Assembly (NCBI GenBank): GCA_029433265.1
Contig: JAQTHT010000003.1
Span: 23,168 to 87,167 of the forward strand
Reading direction: 5' to 3'
DNA length: 64,000 bases
Source: Leuconostocaceae bacterium ESL0958
Lineage (GTDB): Bacteria > Bacillota > Bacilli > Lactobacillales > Lactobacillaceae
Below the pieces are notes generated by a model. It saw nothing but the letters and a program-made list of their open reading frames with translations, was not told the DNA's origin and searched no databases. Positions 16,801 through 24,883 of the stretch are shown piece after piece. Positions within the stretch are counted from its first letter, which is position 1; each line of letters starts with the position of its first letter. Made by a program: the position numbers and the translations under genes.

Positions 16801-19177
16801 CTAAATCGTGCCCTTGTCCAGCCCGACTTTCGACTTCTTGGATATCCGCAATGGTCTGCCCTTCCACATCGGCGACCTGATTGACTGTGCCAGCCATGGT
16901 CAATTGACTGTTGGCACTGGCCACCAAGTTCGTTACTTCTTGGAAGTAACTAGCCAGTAGTGCATCATCCAACTTTGGTTGCAGGCACTTGATGACCACC
17001 TTCGTATGCAACGCTTGGGCTGCGATTGCTTGGGAAGCGGCCTGCTTCATTTGATTCAAAGCGTTTTGTGCCGGATCCGCATTGGCCGACCGCTTCTGCA
17101 GTACGCGCAGTTGCGTGCCCCGCAACGGAAGAACCTTGCCATTTTGCAGGGTCATCGTGCCGGTGTAGTAGACCGTAAACGGCCGATCATAGATTTCAAA
17201 GGCAGCTGGATCCGTAATTTGTCCTTGCGGGTCAAGTGATTTCTTAATGGTAACCTGCTTCACTAGTTGGTCACTGACCTGTTCTGATCCATAGACCCAG
17301 TAGTGTTTGTCAAAGTAATCCACCACATGATCAAAACGATAAGGATTATCCATGAACTTTTCGTCGACCAAGGTCACCATGCGATGGTCCAAATCAGATC
17401 CTGGCAGTCCGTCCGTCATGCCTGCCCATTCCGCCCATTGCGGACCATTCGTCGTTACCTTTTGACTATTCAACTGACCAGCTGTATCTCTAGGCGAAAT
17501 ATAGGCGCGCCAGGTTGGTACGGAGGAAAACGGTAAGGGATTCGCCTTTAGCTTGTCCTTCTTAATCGCAATGTCTCGACCCAGGTCTCCTTGGCCCCCA
17601 TAGTCCTTCTCTTCCTTGGACACCATGGTTTCAGCATCTAAGGCATACATGGTCGTGGCCACTGCGCCAGTGGGGTCCGGCGGCAGCTGCCCTCTGGTCA
17701 GTACCTTATGAGGACTGTCATCCGCATAAGGGGCCAGTTCTTGATATTGTTTGGAATCAGCACCAAAACGTTCCTTCAATTCTGATTGTGACCAATTCCC
17801 GGTATAGCGGTCTAAGTCAAAATTCAGGTAGCCATAGGCACCGCCCTTGATGTTGCCGCCCCAAGACAAAAGGTTCATAAAGAGTTTGGTGATCAGCACC
17901 TTGGCTTGCAAGAAGGCACCGTTGTGGTGCTTCAGATTATCACCACGGACTAGCAAATAAAGGCCGCGTGGATCCTTCGCCACGTTTGTTTTAATGTCCT
18001 TCGGGTAGAGGGTAATGGGATAAAAAGGGCTATCCAAACCAGCTAAGGAATAGTGGGTCCCATGTTCCTTGTTCACGGCATCAATAGCCCGCCCCAGGAT
18101 GGCATCCCCGATGGAACCGCCATAACCTGAAATAGGCAATCCCAGCGCGGTCGAGATGATGGTCGTTAATCCTGGTACTTGCCGGATCAATCGATCCAAG
18201 CCCAAGGTGACGTTCAAGTCCATCTGACTACCAAAGTGGGTATTCTTGAGATTTAACGTTTTAACAAATTCTTCTGGATTAACTCCTTCCGGCATCTCCA
18301 TCCGCAAATAAATGCCATATTGTCCCTGGTCATAGTTCTGATTCAGTTTATTTTGAACCAAGCCCAAGGAGAGTACGTTCGTGATGGAAGCAACCGTACT
18401 TTTCACCGCTTCATAGTAGTAAGCGGGATTGAGCATCGAATGGTTATTCGAAATAATATTCGCTGAAAAAGGGAAACCCCCGCCGTAAGAAAGCGTATTC
18501 TGATCCGGGTAATAGTTCGTTTCAGAACCTTTGACCTGACCACCATAGATTTTCTTCAGGCTGTCTAAGAGCTTTCCAATGGCTGATTCATCGGTAGTAA
18601 GCCGCATCACCGAAACGTTGGCATAGTCATTGGTTACGCCCGACAAGTAACTGTACTTTTCTTCTCCGAAGTCCATCTTGCCCGGGCGGTCGACATATTG
18701 TTTGCCATCATCTAACTGCGCATCGCCCGGATGGTCCGTATTCGCTGGGTAGCCGCCGACTGACTTCGTGATGGCTTCGTAAGCAGTTCCCTCCCGTGAA
18801 TAAATGCCGTCTGGACTAATTGCCTTGCGAACCGGCACCATTGGTTCCGCTGGCGCTACTGTTTCCTGCACCGGGTCGTTACTGCTATCCTGATCTTTTG
18901 TGACGGATGATGCTGTCTGCGCTTGGCTCGTCGTATCAACTGGTGGCTTCACCAGCGCCGCCGCTGCCTGTTCTTCGCTGGCGTTGGGGATGGCTGTCCC
19001 ATTTGTTGGATGAGTTTGATCCTGTTGTTGACCGGTCTGCGCCGTCTCGTCCGCAGCCGCTGCTGTCGGCCGTTCTGCCAAGAGCAGTCCTGCTGAAAGA
19101 AAGGCAGAAGAAGCCAATAGCCACGTTTTATTTTTTGAAATTTTAAACGAATTGGCCAAAAAAGTTTTGTTATCCAT
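13850..19177 (-). CDS. Large repeat-containing cell-wall-anchored surface protein (1775 aa)
   Basis: The N-terminus (FKISKNKTWLLASSAFLSAG, residues 11-30) resembles the KxYKxGKxW-type long signal peptides of lactic surface proteins, with cleavage likely near AAAADE. A T/Q/D-rich linker leads to a large unrecognised domain (about 130-700), probably the adhesive part. A helical A/Q-rich region follows with about eight repeats of ~90 residues (about 895-1590), each holding a VDPxSLAxQ-like motif and A-ValProxPxL-like linkers. Next is a low-complexity DGAATD/DQAKADG spacer. The C-terminus is LPNTA near 1739, then a hydrophobic segment and KSKWTK, a sortase sorting signal with Ala in place of Gly. 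AAAGGGAA precedes the ATG. The ligand is unknown; no sortase gene is in the window. Confidence 0.88.
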   Translation of the reverse strand: MDNKTFLANSFKISKNKTWLLASSAFLSAGLLLAERPTAAAADETAQTGQQQDQTHPTNGTAIPNASEEQAAAALVKPPVDTTSQAQTASSVTKDQDSSNDPVQETVAPAEPMVPVRKAISPDGIYSREGTAYEAITKSVGGYPANTDHPGDAQLDDGKQYVDRPGKMDFGEEKYSYLSGVTNDYANVSVMRLTTDESAIGKLLDSLKKIYGGQVKGSETNYYPDQNTLSYGGGFPFSANIISNNHSMLNPAYYYEAVKSTVASITNVLSLGLVQNKLNQNYDQGQYGIYLRMEMPEGVNPEEFVKTLNLKNTHFGSQMDLNVTLGLDRLIRQVPGLTTIISTALGLPISGYGGSIGDAILGRAIDAVNKEHGTHYSLAGLDSPFYPITLYPKDIKTNVAKDPRGLYLLVRGDNLKHHNGAFLQAKVLITKLFMNLLSWGGNIKGGAYGYLNFDLDRYTGNWSQSELKERFGADSKQYQELAPYADDSPHKVLTRGQLPPDPTGAVATTMYALDAETMVSKEEKDYGGQGDLGRDIAIKKDKLKANPLPFSSVPTWRAYISPRDTAGQLNSQKVTTNGPQWAEWAGMTDGLPGSDLDHRMVTLVDEKFMDNPYRFDHVVDYFDKHYWVYGSEQVSDQLVKQVTIKKSLDPQGQITDPAAFEIYDRPFTVYYTGTMTLQNGKVLPLRGTQLRVLQKRSANADPAQNALNQMKQAASQAIAAQALHTKVVIKCLQPKLDDALLASYFQEVTNLVASANSQLTMAGTVNQVADVEGQTIADIQEVESRAGQGHDLAAARLAAAKTLAKQALEAKARQVIDSIQEDQQLADAAQKTLIGQVATIKRQGEKAIEQAQYEGTVHQLLQKYLNQLAALHLDQAQSSLSQEILKQAGQDQKDAFAHLAGVDPQALADSQRAVDDAVATGLKNMAAAKDAVALQQALADGLQAIQNVPAPALLFDYQPADAVKKAAAQAAIAAAAKARNQTFEAIDHVDPQELLAQKGQVAQALANGQRAIEAAATNGALAAAKENALTAIAAVPAPNVADQYRPVTAADRALANEMLDQAAVWRQKAFDQLDQVDPASLAAQSKELKQVLAKAKQQLEKAKVKAELDAALKRGLGAIQAVALPKLAATAPGLSEADNLRALQELASQEVTSFAKAKQGQFQGIAHVDPSSLAAQSEQLTAIAKQAVARIQKTTDAAAIQPILQQALSDLQAVASPDLLAAYQAPTAHQRQQASDALTEQADARKADMAAVDQVDPQSLQRQRDQVEIALQKALRSVAQAATNQELADAVEQGLQDIAAVAVPSTLPAPADKSADRPSAADRAAAFDQIHQAQAAKKRQLAQLPNVDPASLAEQNRQLDDIVAAGVQAVAAANNQADLKQVLDQTLSDINDLANPKQLPGAAAVPAAKKAAAEDTIRALADNKGNDFRQIDHVEAQSLADQLAELAKRTEDALKAIQAANTNDELADALRKAIEAIQTVAAPALQPDYQVPTDAQRKLVTDLIKALQDAKEDSLRHDWAADPAALDQHLKAVADAVQAALDKVAVAETNRDLRQLFQDLQHQLQAIGQRQQDNADKAGTDVQPKDGAATDSNTDQSDDNGQPADGAATVPAADQAKADGQSKDGATTDPEADQAKADGSANAADSNPAESDEKGVSQAAEQAAATDNQSAGKQVATANQGEETVVNTALDSATAAGDQGAPVSTAAVAVNAPTHRILWPAQSQAAADLLQDQQATALPNTAKTNRQLQSAYLFAFASLSMVLAAWAQVKSKWTK

Positions 19178-19219
19178 ATCATTCCCTTTCGTAATTTAAA
19201 AATTATCATTACTGACTTG

Positions 19220-19247
19220 ATTTTATAATAGATATAAACTTTGTCAA
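19220..19247 (-). promoter_or_regulatory. Promoter of the large surface protein gene
   Basis: On the minus strand a perfect TTGACA (19242-19247) and TAAAAT (19220-19225) are 16 bases apart, in an AT-rich stretch upstream of the adhesin. The predicted leader is about 35 bases. The rest of 19178-19430 shows no gene. Confidence 0.7.
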
Positions 19248-19389
19248 TTTGGTAAATTTGGATTAAATTTTTAAATAATACAAGGAAAATATTTTTTTAC
19301 GTTTTTTGCTAACAAAAAAATGAAAAGTGGTGGCCATAAATTTATAAAAATAGCAAGGTGACTGGCCACAATTTGATAAAAAAAATTAG

Positions 19390-19419
19390 TAAAAAAACGC
19401 AGTCTGGTTAGACTGCGTT
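19390..19419 (-). terminator. Intrinsic terminator of the RNA methyltransferase gene
   Basis: AACGCAGTCT and AGACTGCGTT form a 10-bp stem with a four-base loop, followed on the minus strand by seven T, just after the stop codon at 19431. Confidence 0.88.
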
Positions 19420-19430
19420 CTGTTATAAGA

Positions 19431-20567
19431 CTATCGCCGGGGCTTTTGCCCCCAATATTGGTAGTAATCGACCCGTAACTGGCCGTTATAAAGCTTCCGT
19501 TTCTTCGTGGCTTTGCTGCCATAATACTTTTCAAAAGACAAATCAGAAGTCAAAATATACTTTGACCAACCGGGCAGCTGCCGGTACACCGTCCCCATTT
19601 GCTGGTAGAGCGTCCGGGCTTCCGCTTCTTCGCCCAACCGCTCACCATAAGGAGGGTTGGCGACTAGCACACCCCGTTCCTGATCTGTTTTAAAATCTTT
19701 TGCCGCCAGTTGGGCAAAGGTAATGTCCTGCGACAGGCCGGCATGCCGGGCGTTCTCCTGTGCAATGGCCACCAGTTGCTCATTGATATCATAACCGCGA
19801 ATGTCTAATGCCACATCGTAGTCGGCCTCCGCCTCTACCTCATCCCGAATCGTTTCAGAAAGGCTGTGATCAAACCAGTCCATTGATTCAATGGCAAAGC
19901 TTCTGGTCAGGCCTGGTGCCAGATGGCGACCAATCAGGGCTGCTTCAATTGGAATGGTTCCGGAACCACAGGTAGGATCCACAAAGGGCAGGTCTGGGCG
20001 CCAGTTCGTCAACAGCACCAAGGCGGCCGCAAAATTTTCCTTTAAGGGCGCTGGCCCCTTGGCCACTCGGTAGCCCCGCTTAAAGAGCGAGGGACCCGTC
20101 GTATCCAAGGTTAACAGCACCTGGTCTTTGTGAATCATGACTTCTAGCTGGGCAAAAAAACCACTTTCTGGCAGTATGGTCCGGACATGGTAAGCCGTCT
20201 GCAGGCGGGAAACAATGGCCTTCTTGGTGATTGCTTGAACGTCCGGCACCGAATGGAGCGTCGACTTTTGAGAACGGCCCGCTACCGGAAAGGCTGAATC
20301 GTAGTTGAGATAATCCTCCCAAGGTAAGGCCTTGACTGACTCAAATAGTTGGTCAAACGTAGTGGCTTCGAAAGCCCCCACGACAATTTTAACCCGGTCT
20401 GCTGTCCGCAGCCAAAGATTGGCCCGCAAGATATCTGCCTGGGTCCCCTCAAAGAAAACCCGGTAGTTCTCTACTCGGACGTCAAAGCCCAGTTCCTTCA
20501 ATTCTTTGCCGACGATGGCCTCTAACCCGGCTGCTGCGGTGGCCATTAACTGATATTTCTTTTCCAT
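19431..20567 (-). CDS. THUMP-domain class I RNA methyltransferase (RlmL/YpsC-like)
   Basis: The 378-residue protein begins with a THUMP RNA-binding region (about 1-160) and continues with an N6/N2-type methyltransferase domain. It shows FVDPTCGSGTIPIEAALIG near residue 195, DINEQLVAIAQENARHAG near 255 and the catalytic VANPPYGERLGEE near 305. It likely methylates a guanine in 23S rRNA, as the single-domain relatives of RlmL do in Firmicutes. AAGGA lies just upstream of the ATG. The gene is divergent from a small gene at 20582. Confidence 0.88.
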   Translation of the reverse strand: MEKKYQLMATAAAGLEAIVGKELKELGFDVRVENYRVFFEGTQADILRANLWLRTADRVKIVVGAFEATTFDQLFESVKALPWEDYLNYDSAFPVAGRSQKSTLHSVPDVQAITKKAIVSRLQTAYHVRTILPESGFFAQLEVMIHKDQVLLTLDTTGPSLFKRGYRVAKGPAPLKENFAAALVLLTNWRPDLPFVDPTCGSGTIPIEAALIGRHLAPGLTRSFAIESMDWFDHSLSETIRDEVEAEADYDVALDIRGYDINEQLVAIAQENARHAGLSQDITFAQLAAKDFKTDQERGVLVANPPYGERLGEEAEARTLYQQMGTVYRQLPGWSKYILTSDLSFEKYYGSKATKKRKLYNGQLRVDYYQYWGQKPRR

Positions 20568-20581
20568 ATTTTTCCTTTATA

Positions 20582-20896
20582 ATGAAAGCCATGATGACGA
20601 TAGCTGATTTTTTTACGTTAACCAATTTTCTTGATCCCAGGAGTCCCCTCTATCTACAAGTAAGCGCTGAACGTACTGACTGCCAACCAGTCACCCACCT
20701 TCGTTTTCGCCAAGATCAAACGGGGATTGTTTTCCAAGCTGGCCAGCAAAAGCCGCTCCGCCTGGAACAAGTACAAACCAGGCTGTCCCAAGTGGGCCAA
20801 CAGTGTCCACTCTACTGGCAGGCAACTGCAAAAACTGCGCCAGAGCCCATCCTTGGCTTCCACCAAGACGAACAGAACCGCCTCGTACTCCGCTAA
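20582..20896 (+). CDS. Small protein of unknown function
   Basis: I do not recognise this 104-residue product (core DFFTLTNFLDPRSPLYLQV, then PVTHLRFRQDQTGIVF and PILGFHQDEQNRLVLR), but its composition and amphipathic beta pattern look like a real soluble protein, and it converges neatly on dnaD with a four-base tail overlap. The ATG at 20582 sits within TATAAT (20578-20583). If that is a -10 box, the message would begin at about the ATG at 20591 and be leaderless. No Shine-Dalgarno is visible. Existence is likely but not certain. Confidence 0.5.
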   Translation: MKAMMTIADFFTLTNFLDPRSPLYLQVSAERTDCQPVTHLRFRQDQTGIVFQAGQQKPLRLEQVQTRLSQVGQQCPLYWQATAKTAPEPILGFHQDEQNRLVLR

Positions 20897-21603
20897 AAGC
20901 CTTCGAATTTAAAGGCAGGAACGCGGGGCTTTTTACTTTGTCCTTGCTGGGCTTGTTCGTGCTCTGTGCCAGCAGGCCGCCGGCCACTTCGTTGCAGCGA
21001 CCGCCGCTTCTCCTTGGCCGCCCGCACTGCTTGTGGGCTTTGCAACCGATCCCGCTGCCAATTGACCAAAATCGCTTCAATATAGCGCAGTGAACGGGCG
21101 TTATTGGCTACCGCTTCTTGAATGGCCAGCAACATCATGTTGGGGTCAAAGTGGTCTTGATCAAACCAGCCGGCGACCGTTTCCATTTCAAAGGCAGAAA
21201 GGCCCCGGCCAAACTCTGCTTCTAGTGTTTGCATCACCTCACGCCGGGACTTTTCACCAGTGGACAGGACTTTGGCACTAGCCTTTGGTTGCTGGCCCGT
21301 TACCAGCCGTTCAGCAAGCGGTGTAAAGTCATAATATTCACCACCTGCCGCCTGTTGGTTGATTTTCATCAATCCCTTCTGTAAAAGTGCTTTTAAACGT
21401 GCCACCACTGTTTTTTCCGTCACCTGCATCACCCGGGCCAATGTTGCGGGTAGCGCTGGTTCGCCCTGATCTTGTAGGCGGCAAACTTGGAGGTAGAGGA
21501 CCAAATCATCATTATCCATGCCCAAATCACGGTAATGCAATAAGATGGGATTATCAACCGTGGTGTGCCCAGCTGTGAGCCAGGCCTGCATTTTTGCATC
21601 CAT
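20893..21603 (-). CDS. dnaD: DnaD-type replication initiation protein
   Basis: This 236-residue protein has an N-terminal winged-helix part (residues 10-95, with a MarR-like VARLKALLQKGLMKI wing) and a C-terminal DnaD/DnaB2 domain (about 120-200; FGRGLSAFEMETVAGWF, ending SLRYIEAILVNWQRD). The YxxxIxxxW motif needed for DNA contact is present. It takes part in primosome loading of the helicase. The start at 21603 is chosen because GGAGG lies seven bases upstream; a nearer ATG would collide with that site. It follows asnS as in B. subtilis. Confidence 0.9.
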   Translation of the reverse strand: MDAKMQAWLTAGHTTVDNPILLHYRDLGMDNDDLVLYLQVCRLQDQGEPALPATLARVMQVTEKTVVARLKALLQKGLMKINQQAAGGEYYDFTPLAERLVTGQQPKASAKVLSTGEKSRREVMQTLEAEFGRGLSAFEMETVAGWFDQDHFDPNMMLLAIQEAVANNARSLRYIEAILVNWQRDRLQSPQAVRAAKEKRRSLQRSGRRPAGTEHEQAQQGQSKKPRVPAFKFEGF

Positions 21604-21665
21604 GAACATCCTCCGTAGAAAAACGCCCAAGATGTATCACCCTGAGCGTTTGGTTATCACAGTCT

Positions 21666-22976
21666 TTAAGGCTTTAAACGGTGCGTCATTCTTGGGAAGA
21701 AAGCCGCCTCCCGAATATGTTCCTCACCCGTTACGAAAGTGACCATTCGTTCGAGGCCTAATCCAAAGCCAGCGTGTGGCACAGAACCATACTTACGCAA
21801 GTCAAGGTACCAGCCGTATTCTTCTAGGCTTTGTCCCTCCTTTTCCAGCTCGGCCTTCAAGTAGTCGTAGTCCGTGTCCCGCTCCGAACCACCAATGATT
21901 TCGCCATAGCCTTCAGGGGCCAGCAAATCAGCTGATACCACTAAGTCTGGCCGTTTTGGATGACGCTTCATGTAGAAGGGCTTGATGGCCTTCGGGAAGT
22001 TGACGATGAAGACTGGCTTAGAGAAGTAGTTGGCCAAGAAGGTTTCCTCAGGGGAACCAAAGTCAATGCCCCAGTCAACGTCAAAGCCATTGTCCTGGAG
22101 CAGCTTGACGGCATCATCATAGGACAAGCGAGGATAAGGCAGCTGCGTGTAGGAACGCAGCAAATCTTTGTCCCGCTTTAAGAGGTCCAATTCTTGATCA
22201 TTCCGTTCCAACACCTTTTCAATCAGGTAGGCGACATAGCGTTCCTGCAAAGCCAGGGACCGTTCCTGGTCGTAGAAGGCCATTTCTGGCTCAATCATCC
22301 AAAACTCGGTCAAGTGCCGTCTCGTTTTTGATTTTTCAGCACGGAAGGCTGGACCAAAGGTAAAGACCTTGGAGAAGGCCATGGCCCCTGCTTCGGCATA
22401 GAGCTGACCCGTCTGTGACAGATAAGCTGGCTGACCAAAGTAATCGGTCTCAAAGAGTTCCGTCGTGCCTTCTGGCGCAGAACCCGTTAACAAAGGCGCA
22501 TCCAACTTGATAAAGCCTTCCTGGTTGAAGAATTCATAAGTGGCCGCAATCAACGTGTTGCGAATTTTCAACGTGGCAAAGGGCTTGACGTGTCGCAAGT
22601 ACAGGTGCCGCTCATCAAAGAGAAAATCCGTACCGTGCTCCTTGGGTGTGATGGGATAGTCATGGCTATCTCCAATCAGCTCAATATCCTGAACGGCCAT
22701 TTCATAGCCGAAGGAAGAACGGTCATCCTGGCGAATTTCACCAGTGACGTACAACGAAGCTTCCTGCTTGAGTTCTTTTGCTTTTTCGAACACCTCTGGG
22801 GCCACATCGGCCTTCGCGACGACGCCTTGGAAAAAGGCCGTACCATCACGTAGCTGCAAAAAGGCTAGCTTACCGGAACCCCGCTTTTGTCGAAGCCAGA
22901 CCCCGATCTTAACGGTTTGCCCAACATACTTGGGGGCATCAATAATTTGAATGGTTGGAAGATTATGTTCACTCAT
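21666..22976 (-). CDS. asnS: Asparaginyl-tRNA synthetase
   Basis: The 436-residue protein has an OB-fold anticodon-binding domain ([25 protein letters not shown]) and a class II catalytic core with motif 2 [20 protein letters not shown] near residue 215 and motif 3 GLGLERMV near the end. It charges tRNA-Asn. No T-box fits in the 45-base gap after aspB. The start is notable: AGGAG (23002-23006) lies 25 bases before the ATG at 22976, with a GGCAG/CTGCC hairpin between. A GTG at 23000 would stand one base from the Shine-Dalgarno and is unlikely. Confidence 0.93.
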   Translation of the reverse strand: MSEHNLPTIQIIDAPKYVGQTVKIGVWLRQKRGSGKLAFLQLRDGTAFFQGVVAKADVAPEVFEKAKELKQEASLYVTGEIRQDDRSSFGYEMAVQDIELIGDSHDYPITPKEHGTDFLFDERHLYLRHVKPFATLKIRNTLIAATYEFFNQEGFIKLDAPLLTGSAPEGTTELFETDYFGQPAYLSQTGQLYAEAGAMAFSKVFTFGPAFRAEKSKTRRHLTEFWMIEPEMAFYDQERSLALQERYVAYLIEKVLERNDQELDLLKRDKDLLRSYTQLPYPRLSYDDAVKLLQDNGFDVDWGIDFGSPEETFLANYFSKPVFIVNFPKAIKPFYMKRHPKRPDLVVSADLLAPEGYGEIIGGSERDTDYDYLKAELEKEGQSLEEYGWYLDLRKYGSVPHAGFGLGLERMVTFVTGEEHIREAAFFPRMTHRLKP

Positions 22977-23021
22977 ACTACTTGGGCAGAAAGCTGCCAC
23001 ACTCCTATCTATTAAGATTAT

Positions 23022-24233
23022 TTATTGTTGACCTGCTGCTGACGCCGGGGCCAAAAAAGTTTCGATACGATCCAGCGCAGCATCAATGACAGCCTGGTCC
23101 TTGGCATAGGACAGTCGCAGATAACCAGGCATGCCGAAGCCCTCCCCTGCTGGTAGGGCAACGTGTGCCTCCTCTAATAGGCGACTGGCAAAGGCTTGAC
23201 TAGAATCAAGTCCTAATGCTGCTAGAACTGCTGGTGCCACTTGGAAAAAGAGGTAAAAGGCACCGGCCGGTTTCACGGCAACCGACAGACCTGGGATTTT
23301 CGTCAACCGGTCATAGGTCCGGTTCAACCGGTCTTCCAGCTGCCGACGCATATCAGCGACGACCTGCTGGTCCCCACTAACAGCGGCCAAAGCGGCGTAC
23401 TGACTGACGGCCGTCGGGTTCGAAGTCATATGGGACAAGAGCTTGTTCATGGCCGCAATCACCGATTCATCCGCAATGGTCCAACCCAAACGCCAACCGG
23501 TCATCGAATAAGATTTTGAAACCCCGTCGACGATAATCAAGCGGCTATCCGTCAACTCCTGTAAGGATAAGCCAGACGTAAAAGTGTGTCCATTATAAAC
23601 TAAGTGTCCGTAGATTTCATCTAGGATGACAAAGGTATCATGGTCCTTGGCCCAATCCAAGAGGGCGCTGATTTCCGCTGCACTGTAAACTTGCCCCGTC
23701 GGATTCGTCGGGTTATTGAGTAGGAGCACCTTCACAGGCGTCTCCATCGCTTCCAAATCAGCCACTGTCAGCTTCATGGCCGCATTGTTCGGTGTAATAG
23801 CCCGAAAATCAGCCCCGGCCAGTGCCGCCTGTTCCGCATAAGAAACCCAGTAAGGCTTAGCCGTCACAATGACATCCCCCGGATCTAACAGGGCCTGCAT
23901 CAGTACATAGAGCGACAACTTGGCTCCCGTCGTGACCGTGACCTGCTTGGCTTGAATAGGTGCAAGCGAATAGCTGCTAGCCCGATCGGCAATCGCCTGC
24001 CGAAGGGGCAAAATGCCACCGACCGGCGTATAAAAGGAAGTTTGATCAGCTTCAATTGCCGCAATGGCTGCCTGGTTAATGGCCGCCGGCGTTTGAAAAT
24101 CAGGCTCGCCCATTCCCAAGTTAATGACATCGACGCCCGCCGCGGCCATCTCCTTGGCCTTCTTGGAAACAGCCAGGGTCGGTGATGGTGTCAGTGCCTG
24201 GTCTCTTTTTGAAAAATCACTTGCTGCTAACAT
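23022..24233 (-). CDS. aspB: Class I PLP-dependent aspartate aminotransferase
   Basis: This 403-residue fold-type I aminotransferase has the PLP lysine in VDGVSKSYSMTGWRLGW near residue 239, the substrate-binding LNNPTNPTGQVY near 170, and a C-terminal arginine region (PGYLRLSYAKDQ). It interconverts aspartate and oxaloacetate with glutamate. Its position between ypmB and asnS copies the B. subtilis order and points to AspB rather than an aromatic enzyme, though substrate breadth cannot be excluded. AGGAGA precedes the ATG. Confidence 0.9.
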   Translation of the reverse strand: MLAASDFSKRDQALTPSPTLAVSKKAKEMAAAGVDVINLGMGEPDFQTPAAINQAAIAAIEADQTSFYTPVGGILPLRQAIADRASSYSLAPIQAKQVTVTTGAKLSLYVLMQALLDPGDVIVTAKPYWVSYAEQAALAGADFRAITPNNAAMKLTVADLEAMETPVKVLLLNNPTNPTGQVYSAAEISALLDWAKDHDTFVILDEIYGHLVYNGHTFTSGLSLQELTDSRLIIVDGVSKSYSMTGWRLGWTIADESVIAAMNKLLSHMTSNPTAVSQYAALAAVSGDQQVVADMRRQLEDRLNRTYDRLTKIPGLSVAVKPAGAFYLFFQVAPAVLAALGLDSSQAFASRLLEEAHVALPAGEGFGMPGYLRLSYAKDQAVIDAALDRIETFLAPASAAGQQ

Positions 24234-24241
24234 GCTGTCTC

Positions 24242-24769
24242 CTAAATCCCGTTGATGGCCCGGTATACCTTGCCGGTTTTGTAGTCTAAGGTCAAATAGT
24301 TCAACTGACCGTCCTTGTCCTCATAGGCAATCTCCCAAACGAGGGCGTGCTCGTAGTAGGAGCGATTGGCCGAGTATAGATGCTTGGGATGATAGCGCTT
24401 GTTCACAAGGTCAACGACTGCTGCTTGACTCAGCGCCCCCTTTTGATCAAAAGTGCGCACCTTCCGGCTACCCGCTTGCACAATGGCTACTTCGGACTGA
24501 CCACTCGGATTCGTGCCTAAAACAGCGTAAGTGGTGCCATTCCGTTGATCCACCGTTAAGTGGTGGAGGTTGGTTAACTTGGTCTGTTCACTCACCAGTG
24601 CTTGCGTTTGCCTTGCCGCCTTGTCCATTGGCCGCAAGGCGAGTTTCCCATAACCCCAGAGGCAGAGCACAAATAAGAAAAGCAGTAGAAAAGCAATTAG
24701 GAAAAACTTGGCCCAAGAAAAGCGCTTCTTTTTGCCCAACTGGACCCGTAAATTATCGTGGACTTCCAT
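24242..24769 (-). CDS. ypmB: YpmB-like membrane-anchored protein
   Basis: The 175-residue product has a basic N-terminus, one transmembrane anchor (about 22-42, FFLIAFLLLFLFVLCLWGYG) and an extracellular domain with PepSY-like strands (VVDLVNKRYH, LVWEIAYEDKDGQLNYLTLD, TGKVYRAINGI). Such proteins are linked with cell-wall or protease regulation, but the exact role is unknown. Its place directly upstream of aspB and downstream of dinG is the main support for the name. GGGGAG precedes the start. Confidence 0.8.
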   Translation of the reverse strand: MEVHDNLRVQLGKKKRFSWAKFFLIAFLLLFLFVLCLWGYGKLALRPMDKAARQTQALVSEQTKLTNLHHLTVDQRNGTTYAVLGTNPSGQSEVAIVQAGSRKVRTFDQKGALSQAAVVDLVNKRYHPKHLYSANRSYYEHALVWEIAYEDKDGQLNYLTLDYKTGKVYRAINGI

Positions 24770-24837
24770 GATTTACTCCCCTACGAATGATATGTTCTAT
24801 TATAGCAAAAAGTCTCGCTGGCTGGCGACCAGTCCAC

Positions 24838-24872
24838 TCAAAAACCGCATCCATTGCCATCATGAATGCGGT
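24838..24872 (-). terminator. Intrinsic terminator after dinG
   Basis: ACCGCAT and ATGCGGT form a 7-bp stem with a 15-base loop, followed by TTTTTGAG on the minus strand, just beyond the dinG stop. A TATAAT at 24799-24804 (minus) beyond it may begin a separate ypmB transcript. Confidence 0.6.
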
Positions 24873-24883
24873 AATCAACTAGA

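Noticed and set aside
22977..23021. T-box in front of asnS
   Set aside because: The gap to aspB is only 45 bases, far too short for a T-box leader.
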